Shown here one piece after another: positions 32,318-41,449 of a stretch of DNA of 64,000 nt. Numbering within the stretch: position 1 is the first letter of the stretch; every line of letters begins with the position of its first letter. This DNA is from Pirellulales bacterium. GTDB lineage: Bacteria > Planctomycetota > Planctomycetia > Pirellulales > Thermoguttaceae. The notes under the pieces were generated by a model. The model searched no databases. It was not told the origin of the DNA and saw only the letters and a list, made by a program, of their open reading frames with translations. The stretch spans positions 89,662-153,661 of the forward strand of contig JAFGRD010000019.1 in NCBI GenBank assembly GCA_016935315.1, written 5' to 3'. The position numbers and the translations under genes were made by a program.

Positions 32318-34264
32318 TCAACGCAACCAGACCAGCCGGTAATGTCGCAACGCGCCATCGGCGTCGCGATAGAAGTATTCGTCGAGCGTGCAGAGGCTCT
32401 CGCCCGTGTCCACGGCCCATTGGGCCTCGGCCAGGCGGCTGAGCGTGGAGTCGTAGCCGATGCCGTCGCCGGCGACCGTTTCGGCCAGCAGCAGATGCGT
32501 GAATCCGGCCTCGCGCAGCCGCCGGCCGAACTCGGTCGGCCGGCGAATCTCCCGATCGTAGTGCGTGTAGCGCCGGTAGAAGTTTTCCCGAGTCACCCGA
32601 TGATCGAAGTAGAAGGCGCGATAATCCTGGCTGAGCAGGTGGGCGTCGGCGCCCAGCAGCGCGTTGGCCACCGCGGCGGCCCGATAGGTCGGCTCGTGGC
32701 GGACCAGGTAGGCGTCGCGGTCCTCCCACCCGACGGCCACGCCCACTTGCCCGCCACAGCGCGTCACGGCCGCGGCACAACTGGCCGCCACGGCACAGGC
32801 AAACGCGCCGCCGCTAATCCACCGCGCAGGCCGAGGGAAGCGGCGCAACTCGATCCAGACCCAGGTGGCCGCCACGCATAAAGGCGCGACGGCCGGGAAC
32901 AGGAACCGCACGTTCTGCCGCAACAGATACCAGAGCACCCCATAACCCAACGCCACCGTCAGCAGCGTCCCCAGCCCGCGAAGCCGCCGCGCCAGCACCA
33001 TGCCCGGCACCGCGGCCAACAGCACCACGCCCAGTTGGTGGCCGCGGCCGCCGAACCGCTCCGGGTGCATGGTCACCTGCCAGGGGGCGCTCAGCAGTCC
33101 GCTCAGGTCGCGGCCCAAGGGCGCCTTGTCCTTGGGCAACGTTTCGGTGGCGCTGACGGCCGTGCCGGCGTCGCCGAACACCTCGCCCAGGAACGGGAAG
33201 ACCGGGTTGCCGCGATACCAGGCCGCCCGGGCGTACCAGGGTCCGCCGATGCTTGCCGCCACGACGGCCACCACGGCCGCCCCTTGCAGCAGGAACCGTC
33301 GTTGATGGGGTTTACGCACCATACACCAAATCCAGACCGCGGCCAGGGCGGCGGCGAAGACCAGGGCGATGTACTTCGTGCCCAGGGCCCCTCCAGCCGC
33401 TACGCCGGCGACGACGAACCAGCGTTGGTCCTCGTCGCAGAACGCCGCCCGCCACCAGGCAGCCAGCGCCAGCGTGGTCATCGCGGCCAGGGCGACGTCG
33501 TTCAGCGGGGCGGTCATCTGGTTGTTCACGCCCGGTGTGAGCACGACCAGCGCCCCGGCGACCCATGCCCAAGGGCGTCCCAGAAGCGGCGTGGCCAGCA
33601 CGACGGTGGCCAGCGCCAGCAGAACGCCCAGCCCCCAATGGACCAATTGGGCACCGACGCCGCCGTCCAGCGCCAACGCCCAGAGATACCACATCTCGGC
33701 CAGCAAGGGGAACGTGGCGTTGTCGTGATACGGCAGGTAGCCGATCTCGTGTTGCAGCAGGAACGTCTTGGGCAGCTCCAGGTGGTAGCAGAGGGCGTCG
33801 CCGGCGGTCGGCGGTGCCAAAGCCCCAACGAGCGAGCCAAGGCAAGCACAGACCGCGGCAGCCACGATCCCCCGACCGACCCAGCGTCCCGGCGGGCCCC
33901 AGGGCGCCTCGTCCGGCAGCTCGGGCGCTTCGTCCGGCAGCTGGGGCGCTGCGGGCGACGCGTGCGGGAGGGAAAACGCCTCCCGTTCGGCCACGTGCAG
34001 CCGGCCGCGCACTGCTTCGCTCAGCCCCCAGGCGCACGCGACCATTGTGATCACGCCGACGAGCGGAACGTACAGCAGCCCCAGCAGCCCCAGCCCGAGC
34101 CAGAGCAGCCCGGCCGCGATCAACCCCAGGGCCACGCTCCACACGGCCGCCGACAGTCGGTCTTCTTCACCCAGGCCCAGTCCCCGCCACAGCGGTCGCC
34201 CCAGCCCAAACGCCGCCATGGCCAGCGTGCAGAAAGCGAAGATCGAATAAAGCTGTTGGATCAT
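32318..34264 (-). CDS. Multi-pass membrane glycosyltransferase (GT39/ArnT-like, GT-C fold)
   Basis: The 648-residue protein has a dozen or so hydrophobic segments. An early luminal loop contains PPTAGDALCYHLELPKTFL, with an acidic residue where GT-C enzymes of the ArnT/PMT type keep a catalytic Asp. Later segments include YLPYHDNATFPLLAEMWYLW and GTKYIALVFAAALAAVW. The family transfers sugars from polyprenyl-phosphate donors on the outer face of the membrane. The C-terminal 200 residues form a soluble domain (VRHEPTYRAAAVANALLG). ATG 34264 follows a weak site. It is immediately downstream of the small membrane protein at 34269-34478. Confidence 0.75.
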   Translation of the reverse strand: MIQQLYSIFAFCTLAMAAFGLGRPLWRGLGLGEEDRLSAAVWSVALGLIAAGLLWLGLGLLGLLYVPLVGVITMVACAWGLSEAVRGRLHVAEREAFSLPHASPAAPQLPDEAPELPDEAPWGPPGRWVGRGIVAAAVCACLGSLVGALAPPTAGDALCYHLELPKTFLLQHEIGYLPYHDNATFPLLAEMWYLWALALDGGVGAQLVHWGLGVLLALATVVLATPLLGRPWAWVAGALVVLTPGVNNQMTAPLNDVALAAMTTLALAAWWRAAFCDEDQRWFVVAGVAAGGALGTKYIALVFAAALAAVWIWCMVRKPHQRRFLLQGAAVVAVVAASIGGPWYARAAWYRGNPVFPFLGEVFGDAGTAVSATETLPKDKAPLGRDLSGLLSAPWQVTMHPERFGGRGHQLGVVLLAAVPGMVLARRLRGLGTLLTVALGYGVLWYLLRQNVRFLFPAVAPLCVAATWVWIELRRFPRPARWISGGAFACAVAASCAAAVTRCGGQVGVAVGWEDRDAYLVRHEPTYRAAAVANALLGADAHLLSQDYRAFYFDHRVTRENFYRRYTHYDREIRRPTEFGRRLREAGFTHLLLAETVAGDGIGYDSTLSRLAEAQWAVDTGESLCTLDEYFYRDADGALRHYRLVWLR

Positions 34265-34268
34265 CGAA

Positions 34269-34478
34269 TCAGATCCACCCCAACATGGAGGCCGCATAGG
34301 CGCCGACAACGATCACGACCCAGCCGGTATACAGCCACGCCTGCCAGGCCGGCACCCACGGCGTCTGGCTGCCGCGCCGCGGCCGGTCCGACAGCAGCGT
34401 GGACGCCACCAGACGATAGGCGCGGCGGATGCCCGGCGGCCGCGGGCGGGTCTCCTTCTGGCGAATGGGAGCAATCAT
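34269..34478 (-). CDS. Small single-pass membrane protein (69 residues)
   Basis: This 69-residue protein has a basic N-terminus (RQKETRPRPPGIRRAYR) and one C-terminal transmembrane segment (WLYTGWVVIVVGAYAASML). Its ATG overlaps the TGA of the upstream GT9 gene (ATGA at 34475-34478), and AAGGAGCCCCGTC precedes it, so it is surely translated with that gene. It lies 4 bp before the ATG of the GT39-like gene. Such small proteins in glycosyltransferase operons may stabilise a membrane complex; no homologue was recognised. Confidence 0.65.
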   Translation of the reverse strand: MIAPIRQKETRPRPPGIRRAYRLVASTLLSDRPRRGSQTPWVPAWQAWLYTGWVVIVVGAYAASMLGWI

Positions 34479-35851
34479 GACGGGGCTCCTTCCCGACGCG
34501 CGGCGATCCGACGACCGCGGCGGCCGGCCGGCGGCTCGGCGAGCACGCCTTCCAGCTCGGCCGCCACGCGACCCGGCAACAGCCCGCTCATGCACGGATG
34601 CTCGGCGCGAGGACAACGCTCGCGATGGCAGGGCGAACAGGCCACCGCGTGGCGGAGGACCGTTACCCGCTCGCCGGCCGGCCGCCATTGCCGCGCGTGG
34701 TTCGTGCCGCTGAATAGCACGACCACCGCCGTCCCCACGGCCGCTGCCAGATGGGCCGGGCCGGAATCGGCGCCCACCAGGACGTCGGCCCGCCGCAACA
34801 ACGCGGCCAACTCGTTCTGTGTCAGCGCGCCCGTCCAATCGGTCACGCCGGGCCAGGGCCGGCTGCCGAGGATTTGCCAGGCGGTTGGGCGGTCTTTGCC
34901 GCTGCCGACCAGGATAATCTGAGCCCCGTGGCCGACGATGATTCGCCCCAGCAACTCCCGCCAGTGTTCGACGGGCCAGCTCTTGGCTTGCGTGCCGGCC
35001 CCTACGTGCAGAACGACACACGGCGCCGAGCCCGGCGACGGCAGCTCGGCCAGCCGACGACCGATCCGTCGGCGGGCGCTCTCGGATGGGCAAAAGCGGG
35101 GTTTTCGGGCTGCGGGCGTTTCGGGAAGATCGATTCCCAGCGCCGAGACCACGGCCCAGCGCGACTCGACCTCGGGCCGACCGGGCACGAAGTCGACGCG
35201 ATCGGTCAACAGGAACCCGCCGCCGCCGCAATCCCAGCCGATTCGCCGGCGCGCCCCGCAAAGCCATAAGATCACCGCCACGGGGAACTCGCCCCGAACG
35301 TCCAACCCCAGGTCCACGCGACGCCGTCGCAGCCGCAGTCCCCACCAAAGCATGGCGGGAATCCAGGCAAAGCGCGTCAGGGAGCCGCGGGCGAACCGGT
35401 TGATCCGCGAGACGTGGACCCGATCGACCTGGGGCATCGCCTCGAACACCTCCCGATTCCAGGCCCCGGCGAGCACTTCGATCGACGCGGCCGGATAACG
35501 ATCCCGCAGGACCGGCAACACGGCGGTCGAGAGGATCGCATCGCCGAGGTGGTCGAGCTGCACCAGCAGGATGACCTTCGGCTGCTCGGGCGGATACTCC
35601 CGCGCCGGCGGTCGCGCGCGACTGGCGACCAGGCGTCTGACTGACCGCCCGGCCCCGAACACCGCTTCCCCCAGGAAGTCGACCACCGCGAACAAGATCC
35701 GCCACCGCGCCCGCACATAGCGATATCGCCCCAGCGGCATTCGGCGCAGCCGTTGCACGCCGACGGCTTGTTCGACCGGCGGGCTGTTTCGCGCGGTCGA
35801 GCCGGTCCGTGACGGGATTTCGGACAGATGCGGTTGCGGGTGGTCGGTCAT
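34475..35851 (-). CDS. Glycosyltransferase family 9 (heptosyltransferase-like)
   Basis: The 458-residue protein is a GT-B enzyme of the ADP-heptose:LPS heptosyltransferase family: ILLVQLDHLGDAILSTAVLP near residue 94, VLHVGAGTQAKSWPVEHWREL in the middle, and VLVGADSGPAHLAAAVGTAVVVLFSGT near the end. These are the family's N-terminal strand and nucleotide-binding signatures. The N-terminal 90 residues are an extra basic stretch (YRYVRARWRILFAVVDFLGE) and the C-terminus has a Cys-containing segment (VACSPCHRERCPRAEHPC) found in some GT9 homologues. It would act on the cytoplasmic side on an LPS-like or exopolysaccharide precursor. ATG 35851 is chosen; TGA overlaps the next gene. Confidence 0.85.
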   Translation of the reverse strand: MTDHPQPHLSEIPSRTGSTARNSPPVEQAVGVQRLRRMPLGRYRYVRARWRILFAVVDFLGEAVFGAGRSVRRLVASRARPPAREYPPEQPKVILLVQLDHLGDAILSTAVLPVLRDRYPAASIEVLAGAWNREVFEAMPQVDRVHVSRINRFARGSLTRFAWIPAMLWWGLRLRRRRVDLGLDVRGEFPVAVILWLCGARRRIGWDCGGGGFLLTDRVDFVPGRPEVESRWAVVSALGIDLPETPAARKPRFCPSESARRRIGRRLAELPSPGSAPCVVLHVGAGTQAKSWPVEHWRELLGRIIVGHGAQIILVGSGKDRPTAWQILGSRPWPGVTDWTGALTQNELAALLRRADVLVGADSGPAHLAAAVGTAVVVLFSGTNHARQWRPAGERVTVLRHAVACSPCHRERCPRAEHPCMSGLLPGRVAAELEGVLAEPPAGRRGRRIAARREGAPS

Positions 35852-35967
35852 GGGAGCAGCTAGGAGCGTGTGACGGGGACGGAGCGGGGAGGTGTTTTGT
35901 GGGATCGGTGGTTGGGGGTTGTGTCGTGTCGAGACCGGCCCGGTAACTTGCTGTTGGCGGCAGCACG

Positions 35968-37101
35968 CTACCGCCGGTGCCGCCTGAGGATTCCTTCGTA
36001 CGCTTCTCGGGTGGCCTGGGCCGCGGCGGCCCAGGAGAAGTTCGTGCGGATCAGGTCGGCCAGCGTCCTGCTCCGCTTCCGCCGCAAGGCGGCCAGCACG
36101 GCGCGGCGGATGCCCGGCAGATCGTTCGGTCGGACGTAGGCGGCCCGCGGGCCGAAGTACTCGCATGCACAGCCACCCTCGGGCAGCACCAGCGGCGTGC
36201 CCGACATGCCGGCCTCTAGGGCCACCAGTCCCGGCGTCTCGTACCAACTGGCCAGCACGAGACAGCCGCACGCCGCATAGGCACTGGCCAGCCGGGGATC
36301 ATGGTGCGGAAGCCGTGGCACGAACCGGACCTGGGGATCGGCCGCCCGGCGGCACTCGGCCAGGTACCACTCGTGTCCGGGGACCACGTCGCCGAGCACG
36401 ACAATCGGCACGCCGCTGCCGCGCATCGCCCGAAGGAAGTGGAGTTGATTCTTGCGGGGCTCGATCCGCCCCGCGTAGAGCGCGAACCCGTGCGCGCCGA
36501 CCGCCCGGGCGAACGGTTCCGCGTCGGCCTCGGCAAACCGCTCGTCGGCGCCGTTAGGCACGATGTGGATTCGTTCCGGCGCCACCTGGAAGTACCGCAC
36601 GAGCTGTTGCGCTTCGGCGTTGGAGTTGGGCAGCAGCAGATCGACCGACTGGTAGAGCCGCCGTCGCCACGAAGGCAGTCGCGGGCAGGCAGCCCGGGCG
36701 ATAAACCGCGCGCAGGCCGCCAGCCGGTTGACCATCGGCCGCGGCTCGCGGAGGCTGTCGGCCAGCGCGAACCAGGCGATCGTCGAGAGGACCACCGGCA
36801 CGCCTTGGCGCCGCGCGGCCTCGACCGGGGGCAGGTGCTCCGGCAGGCTGCCGAACAGGTGCAACAAGTCGGTCCCGGCCGGCAGATCGTCTTCGGCTTG
36901 CCGCGGCCGGTCGTCCACCAACCGGGCATCCACCCCAACCGACGGCAAGGCCTCGGCCAGGGCGAGCCTCTGGATTTCACCGCCCCCGGGGGCCTGCATG
37001 GCGCCCGGCTTGCCCCGCAGCAGGACCATCGGACGCCGCCCGGTCGCGCTCGCGGAGGTCGCGCACGAGGCGGTTCGGCGTGTGGTTCTCGGAAGAGTCA
37101 T
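35968..37101 (-). CDS. Glycosyltransferase family 4-like (GT-B)
   Basis: The 377-residue protein has the GT4 layout: GGGEIQRLALAEALPSVGVD near residue 41 (acceptor side), VDLLLPNSNAEAQQLVRYFQ, ERIHIVPNGADERFAEAD, ALYAGRIEPRKNQLHFLRA (donor side), LASWYETPGLVALEAGMSGTPLV with the E-x7-E region, and GPRAAYVRPND. All these are standard for retaining nucleotide-sugar transferases. The ATG at 37101 overlaps the TGA of the upstream gene by 4 bp (ATGA) and AAGGGGG lies upstream. It works in the cytoplasm in the polysaccharide pathway. Confidence 0.85.
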   Translation of the reverse strand: MTLPRTTRRTASCATSASATGRRPMVLLRGKPGAMQAPGGGEIQRLALAEALPSVGVDARLVDDRPRQAEDDLPAGTDLLHLFGSLPEHLPPVEAARRQGVPVVLSTIAWFALADSLREPRPMVNRLAACARFIARAACPRLPSWRRRLYQSVDLLLPNSNAEAQQLVRYFQVAPERIHIVPNGADERFAEADAEPFARAVGAHGFALYAGRIEPRKNQLHFLRAMRGSGVPIVVLGDVVPGHEWYLAECRRAADPQVRFVPRLPHHDPRLASAYAACGCLVLASWYETPGLVALEAGMSGTPLVLPEGGCACEYFGPRAAYVRPNDLPGIRRAVLAALRRKRSRTLADLIRTNFSWAAAAQATREAYEGILRRHRR

Positions 37102-37904
37102 GGCTTGGTTCCCCCTTGCCAAACCGTCGGCGGTCGTTCCGCGCCACGGGCCACCGCGTCCTGCCACCGCCGCCGGTGTTCGCGCGACAAGACCCACTCG
37201 CACAGCCCGCTGAGCAGACAGAATCCCCAGCCGGCCGGACCGTCCAACAGGCCGTGTTTCCAGATCAATCGGCGAAAGACCTCCCGCGGCGGGGCAATCC
37301 ACGTGTCGTGCCACCGCGGCCGGCGGCCCGACGCCGCTCGGGCCCGCGCCTCCAGTGACGTGTAGCGGAGCATCTTGGCCAGAAACGTTTCCAAATCAGG
37401 TGTCGTCTCGTGAATCAGCCAGTTGTCCAGCCGCCCCTTCCGCCCGGCGACCTGCAGCACCTCGTGAACCTGGCCGACCCAGCGACCCGTCCCGCGGCGA
37501 AACAGCCGGATCGGACAATCGTCCTGCGTGCCCGAACATCGCATCGGACGCCCGAAAATCGAACTGCGAATCGGCACGCGAAACGCCTCGGCACGCGGAC
37601 GGTGGATCCGGTGGCGGATCTCCGCGACCAGCCTCGGCGTGGGACGCTCGTCGGCGTCGATCGACAGCACCCAATCGCCGGTGGCCAACCCCAGGGCGCA
37701 GTTCCGTTGCCGGGCGAAGCTCTCGAAGCGGCGCGACACGACCCGGCATCCGTGGGATCGGGCAACGTGCACGGTCTCGTCGCGCGAGCCGCCGTCGACC
37801 ACCACGATCTGGTCGACCCAGTCGAGCCGGTCCAAGAGGCCGGGCAGCCGCTGTTGCTCGTCCAGCGTGATCACGGTCGCGGTAATACTCGGCGTTTTGC
37901 TCAT
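37098..37904 (-). CDS. Glycosyltransferase family 2 (WaaE/KdtX-like)
   Basis: The 268-residue protein is a GT-A enzyme: SITATVITLDEQQRLPGLLD, VDQIVVVDGGSRDETVHVAR, FARQRNCALGLATGDWVLSIDADERPTP with the DxD-type metal site (SIDADE), then FRRGTGRWVGQVHEVLQV. This arrangement is close to WaaE/KdtX, enzymes that add glucose to inner-core LPS. The C-terminal helix rich in Trp and Arg may be membrane-associated. Its start overlaps the preceding gene (ATGA at 37901-37904) and its stop overlaps the next (ATGA at 37098-37101), so it is translationally coupled at both ends. Confidence 0.88.
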   Translation of the reverse strand: MSKTPSITATVITLDEQQRLPGLLDRLDWVDQIVVVDGGSRDETVHVARSHGCRVVSRRFESFARQRNCALGLATGDWVLSIDADERPTPRLVAEIRHRIHRPRAEAFRVPIRSSIFGRPMRCSGTQDDCPIRLFRRGTGRWVGQVHEVLQVAGRKGRLDNWLIHETTPDLETFLAKMLRYTSLEARARAASGRRPRWHDTWIAPPREVFRRLIWKHGLLDGPAGWGFCLLSGLCEWVLSREHRRRWQDAVARGAERPPTVWQGGTKP

Positions 37905-38887
37905 GGCGCGGCCCTCAAACGTCGCGGGTGAAATCGCCGGAAGAAGTTGCGCTCGCGGGCGGTGGACCGTTCGACGCCCACCGAAGCGGCCTGCAACTGC
38001 CGCAGCCGACCCCGCGCCGCCAGCACCGCCCGCAGGAAGACCCAACGCCGCGGGCGCGAAGCCCAGGGCGCCCGGCAGACGTCCCATGCGGCCCGCATCG
38101 GCAGCCCGACAAGCTGGCGGGCCACGTGCAACGGGTGCCGCAGGTTCTTCCATTGAAACAGCAAGGTGTTTCGCAGGGCCAAGTGGTCGCATCCCTCCCG
38201 ACCGTAGACCTCGCCGAACGTGCCCATTCCCAGGTGATAGGCCACGGCCTCGGGCACGTAGCGTGCCTGGTAGCCGGCCAGGTAGCCGCGGAAGGCGAAA
38301 TCGAGGTCTTCGATGCGGCCCGGCAGAAACAGCGGATCGAAGCCGCCCAACTCGGTAAACCGTCGGCAGTCCACGGCGAAGACCGAGCCGGCCGAGCTGG
38401 TCAGATCGGGTCGGTCGATCGTGGCTTCGTGGCCCGGATATAGCGCGGTCGCCTGGACCAGTCCCCAACGCCAGCGCACGGCCGTCTTCAGGCCTTCGTA
38501 CGTCCGGCCGTCGAAGCGGCGACAAAGCGGAACCGTCATGAAGCAGGTCGGTTGCCCTGGCGGCGCCGGGTCGGCCAGCGGCGCGATCAGCGGGTCGATG
38601 CAGCCCGGGGCGAGCTTTACGTCGTTGTTCATCAGCACGGCTACCGGACCTGGCAGCCCGGCAACCACGTCGTTGAAGGAACAGAGCCCCCGATTCGGAC
38701 GGCGGACGACGCGCACCCGGGGAAACTGCCCGGCCAGCCAGGCCATGGAATCGTCGGTCGAGTCGTTGTCGATCACTGCCACGTCACACTCGTGCGAAGA
38801 GCCCTCTGCCGCGCGCAGCACCGACGGCAGACACTCCGCCAGCAGACGGCGTCCGTTGTAGTTCAGCATCAGCAAATGGACGTACAT
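37901..38887 (-). CDS. Glycosyltransferase family 2 (rhamnosyltransferase-like)
   Basis: The 328-residue protein is a GT-A enzyme: VHLLMLNYNGRRLLAECLPS, CDVAVIDNDSTDDSM, RVVRRPNRGLCSFNDVVAGL, and VAVLMNNDVKLAPGC with the metal-binding NND/DV triad, then SSAGSVFAVDCRRFTELGGFD and GRIEDLDFAFRGYLAGY. This is the profile of WbbL-like rhamnosyl or galactofuranosyl transferases. ATG 38887 is preferred to GTG 38899 because the family begins directly before the first strand. It overlaps the next gene by 4 bp (ATGA). The next gene upstream is the CDP-alcohol phosphotransferase, 37 bp away. Confidence 0.85.
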   Translation of the reverse strand: MYVHLLMLNYNGRRLLAECLPSVLRAAEGSSHECDVAVIDNDSTDDSMAWLAGQFPRVRVVRRPNRGLCSFNDVVAGLPGPVAVLMNNDVKLAPGCIDPLIAPLADPAPPGQPTCFMTVPLCRRFDGRTYEGLKTAVRWRWGLVQATALYPGHEATIDRPDLTSSAGSVFAVDCRRFTELGGFDPLFLPGRIEDLDFAFRGYLAGYQARYVPEAVAYHLGMGTFGEVYGREGCDHLALRNTLLFQWKNLRHPLHVARQLVGLPMRAAWDVCRAPWASRPRRWVFLRAVLAARGRLRQLQAASVGVERSTARERNFFRRFHPRRLRAAP

Positions 38888-38923
38888 AGGGCGGCACACA
38901 ATACGCCCATTCGGCGTTGGCGG

Positions 38924-39850
38924 TCAAGACGACTGTTGACCGGTGGCGTCCGGGATCTTCCCGAAATCCGCAGACTCCCGCCCTTGCGCCGATTGTACAA
39001 TCCACCAACCTTCGTCGAAGACCAGCTCGCAGCCCGGCGGGACGCGGTACCAGGCCATGAACTCCTGCTCGACCGACCCGCGGTGCAGCGAACGGCCGAG
39101 GGTCCAGGCGGTCACCGCCAGGGCGATCGGCGCCGCGAGGCCGAGGTAGATCCGCCCCAGCGTCAACGTCCGATCGCCCAGTAGCAGTTGCCCGATCGCC
39201 ACCAAGGCCAGCAGGTTGAGGATGACGTGAATTTCACACGCCTTGCGGGCGGTCCAGGCGGCCAGGCGCAGCGGCCTTCGGGGGATGGGCGGTTGCGGTT
39301 CGGGCCGGCCGCCACCGCCGCCGCAGACCAGCAGATGTCCGCGGACCCGCTCCAGCCGCTGGGTGAACGCCTTATACCGTGTGTCGTGCTGCAAGCTGAT
39401 CAGCAGCAGCGACAGCCCCCACAGGAGTCCGACGTAGGGCCAGAGCGGCTCGCCGGTCTGTGCGTACAGTCCGCCGCCGACTCCCAGCGGCACGACCAGA
39501 TTGACCGTGTGGTGCATCAGGTAGTCCAACTGGACGCCATCGAGCGAGGCGGTGCCGCGGAGCCGAGCGAGTTGGCCATCGACGTGGTCCAGCAGATACC
39601 AGACCTGCAGCATGGCGGCCCCGAGGACCCATCCCCAGAGCGTTCCCCAGCCGAAGGCGGCCGCGGCGGCAATGCCGACACCCCAGGTGGCCAGCGTGGC
39701 CGCATGGGCGGACACACCCCAGGGAGCGACGACCCGCGTGATCCGCAGCGCCGCCGGCCGGCTGATGTGCCGCGCCATCCAGTTGCCCAGCCGGCGGTGA
39801 TCGGGCTTCTGACAGCGCCGCTCGAATTCGGGAAAGGGAAGCTGCTTCAT
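38924..39850 (-). CDS. CDP-alcohol phosphatidyltransferase family membrane protein
   Basis: The 308-residue protein has about six transmembrane helices and the CDP-alcohol phosphotransferase motif: DHVDGQLARLRGTASLDG, then VQLDY. The consensus is D-x2-D-G-x2-A-R-x8-G-x3-D-x3-D. Here the last position is His (LDYLMH), while the other seven residues fit. That last Asp is usually the catalytic base, so the activity may be altered. Enzymes of this family join a CDP-activated alcohol (diacylglycerol, inositol, ethanolamine) to a second alcohol; in polysaccharide clusters they may make a phosphodiester decoration. It lies between the flippase and GT2 genes, 16 and 37 bp from them. Confidence 0.8.
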   Translation of the reverse strand: MKQLPFPEFERRCQKPDHRRLGNWMARHISRPAALRITRVVAPWGVSAHAATLATWGVGIAAAAAFGWGTLWGWVLGAAMLQVWYLLDHVDGQLARLRGTASLDGVQLDYLMHHTVNLVVPLGVGGGLYAQTGEPLWPYVGLLWGLSLLLISLQHDTRYKAFTQRLERVRGHLLVCGGGGGRPEPQPPIPRRPLRLAAWTARKACEIHVILNLLALVAIGQLLLGDRTLTLGRIYLGLAAPIALAVTAWTLGRSLHRGSVEQEFMAWYRVPPGCELVFDEGWWIVQSAQGRESADFGKIPDATGQQSS

Positions 39851-39865
39851 AGGACTCGGTGCATC

Positions 39866-41449
39866 CTACGCGTCGCGCCGACTCCGGAGGTCCTCTTTCC
39901 AGCCGCGGCGCCAGCCGAGGGCGACGCTCCACACCCACACCAGGGTCACGACGCCGATCTTGGCTGCGGTCGCCCTCCAATCGGTCTCCGCTACCGGCCA
40001 GGACCGCTCCAGGCATACGGCCGTTGCCAGCGTCGGTCCCAGGGCCAGCAGGAGCGAGGCAACGTAGCGAAATCGGTCCGCAGCGTCCAGCTCGATCCAG
40101 AAGGAAACGCCCACAATCAGCACAAAGTAGACCGCATAGCCGCATGCGGTCGCCACCGCTACGCCGACCAGGCCGTACCCGCCGCTCAGTGCCACATGGT
40201 TTCCCACCGCCGCAACCCCGGTGGCGATCAACACGCCCACCAACGCCCGACGCTGACGCCCGACCGCAACCAGGTACTGGCTCGCCGGCAACGCCAGGGC
40301 CGACAGTACGGCGCCCGGCACCAGCCAGAGCAAGGGCGGCAGGCCGGTTTGATAGTCGGGCAACAGCCGGCCGAGCACCGGCGGCGCCAGCACCAGGGCC
40401 AGCGCCGCGGGCAGCGCCATGGCGGCGGCGTGCAGCTCGCCGCAGCGGGCGACCAGCCGCGCCACGACCCGCCGGTCGCCCGTCTCGCCGTATTTCTCGC
40501 CGTATCGCGGCCCGGTTACCGTCGAGAGCATGTTGCCCAGCCCGAACAGTTGCCCCGTGACCATCAGGGCCAGCGAGTAACAGCCGAGCTGAAACTCGCG
40601 GTCGCTGAGGTAGGCCAGAATCATCAACTTGTCGAGCGAGCGGAACAGCGTGGCGACGGCCCCGGCCAGCAGGATCGGGGCGCCGATGGCGATCAGCCGC
40701 CGGACCTCGGCCACGTCCCAGGCCCAGTGCAGCGCGACCGCCGCACGGCGTCGCACGAACAGCAATGAGCCGAGCATCACGACCATCGTGCCCGCGTAGA
40801 GTCCCGGCAGTCCGCCGTACCACGCGCCCGGGACACAGACGGCCAGCGTCAGTGCGGCTTCGAGGATCGCCAGGCGCGACGTGGTGGCGAACGCCTGTCG
40901 GGTGCGCAGGATCGTGACGTGAAACGTGACGTAGCGACCCAAGACGGCCAAACCGGCAATCACCATCAGGCCCGTGGCCCACGTGCCGGTCCACGTGTCC
41001 GCGCCGCTGGCCGCGATCCAGAACGCGGCGCCCAGCAGCACGGCGGCGTAGCCCAGGCTGCTGAGCGTGTTGACGGCATAGGCCAGGTTCAGCCCCCGCC
41101 GTGCTAAATCCGCGTTGCCGGCTCCCAACGCGATGTTGTACTCCCGAGCGGCCCCCTTGCTGATGCCCAGGTTGGCGTAGTTGCCGTAGCCGAGGAAGAG
41201 TTTCAGGGCTTGCCAGATTCCCATCTGCGCCGGGCTGAGCAGCATTCGCAACAGCAGGCTCGTAGCCGCGCCCAGCCCGTGACAAACGGCCGTCGCCGAG
41301 CCGACCGTCGCCCAGTCGCCGAAGACCCTCCGCCAACCGCTGGTCGGCACGGCGGCCGGCGCGGCAGTGAGTGTGGCCGTCGGGGCGGCTCGCAGCTGAA
41401 TTCGCAAGAATTCAGCTTGCTGCGATACCTGAACTTCCGCAGATTCCAT
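39866..41449 (-). CDS. Polysaccharide flippase (Wzx / MATE-like superfamily)
   Basis: The protein has about 527 residues and twelve to fourteen hydrophobic segments of the polysaccharide transporter family (for example GSATAVCHGLGAATSLLLRM, MLGSLLFVRRRAAVALHWAW, LGCYSLALMVTGQLFGLGN). It would move lipid-linked oligosaccharide units to the outer face of the membrane. The first 24 or so residues (MESAEVQVSQQAEFLRIQLR) are encoded by a family IV repeat; a GGGAG lies 10 bp before ATG 41449, so this start is possible but a downstream start (for example near GWRRVFGDW) cannot be excluded. It follows the capsule-type gene at 41487 with the repeat in between. Confidence 0.8.
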   Translation of the reverse strand: MESAEVQVSQQAEFLRIQLRAAPTATLTAAPAAVPTSGWRRVFGDWATVGSATAVCHGLGAATSLLLRMLLSPAQMGIWQALKLFLGYGNYANLGISKGAAREYNIALGAGNADLARRGLNLAYAVNTLSSLGYAAVLLGAAFWIAASGADTWTGTWATGLMVIAGLAVLGRYVTFHVTILRTRQAFATTSRLAILEAALTLAVCVPGAWYGGLPGLYAGTMVVMLGSLLFVRRRAAVALHWAWDVAEVRRLIAIGAPILLAGAVATLFRSLDKLMILAYLSDREFQLGCYSLALMVTGQLFGLGNMLSTVTGPRYGEKYGETGDRRVVARLVARCGELHAAAMALPAALALVLAPPVLGRLLPDYQTGLPPLLWLVPGAVLSALALPASQYLVAVGRQRRALVGVLIATGVAAVGNHVALSGGYGLVGVAVATACGYAVYFVLIVGVSFWIELDAADRFRYVASLLLALGPTLATAVCLERSWPVAETDWRATAAKIGVVTLVWVWSVALGWRRGWKEDLRSRRDA

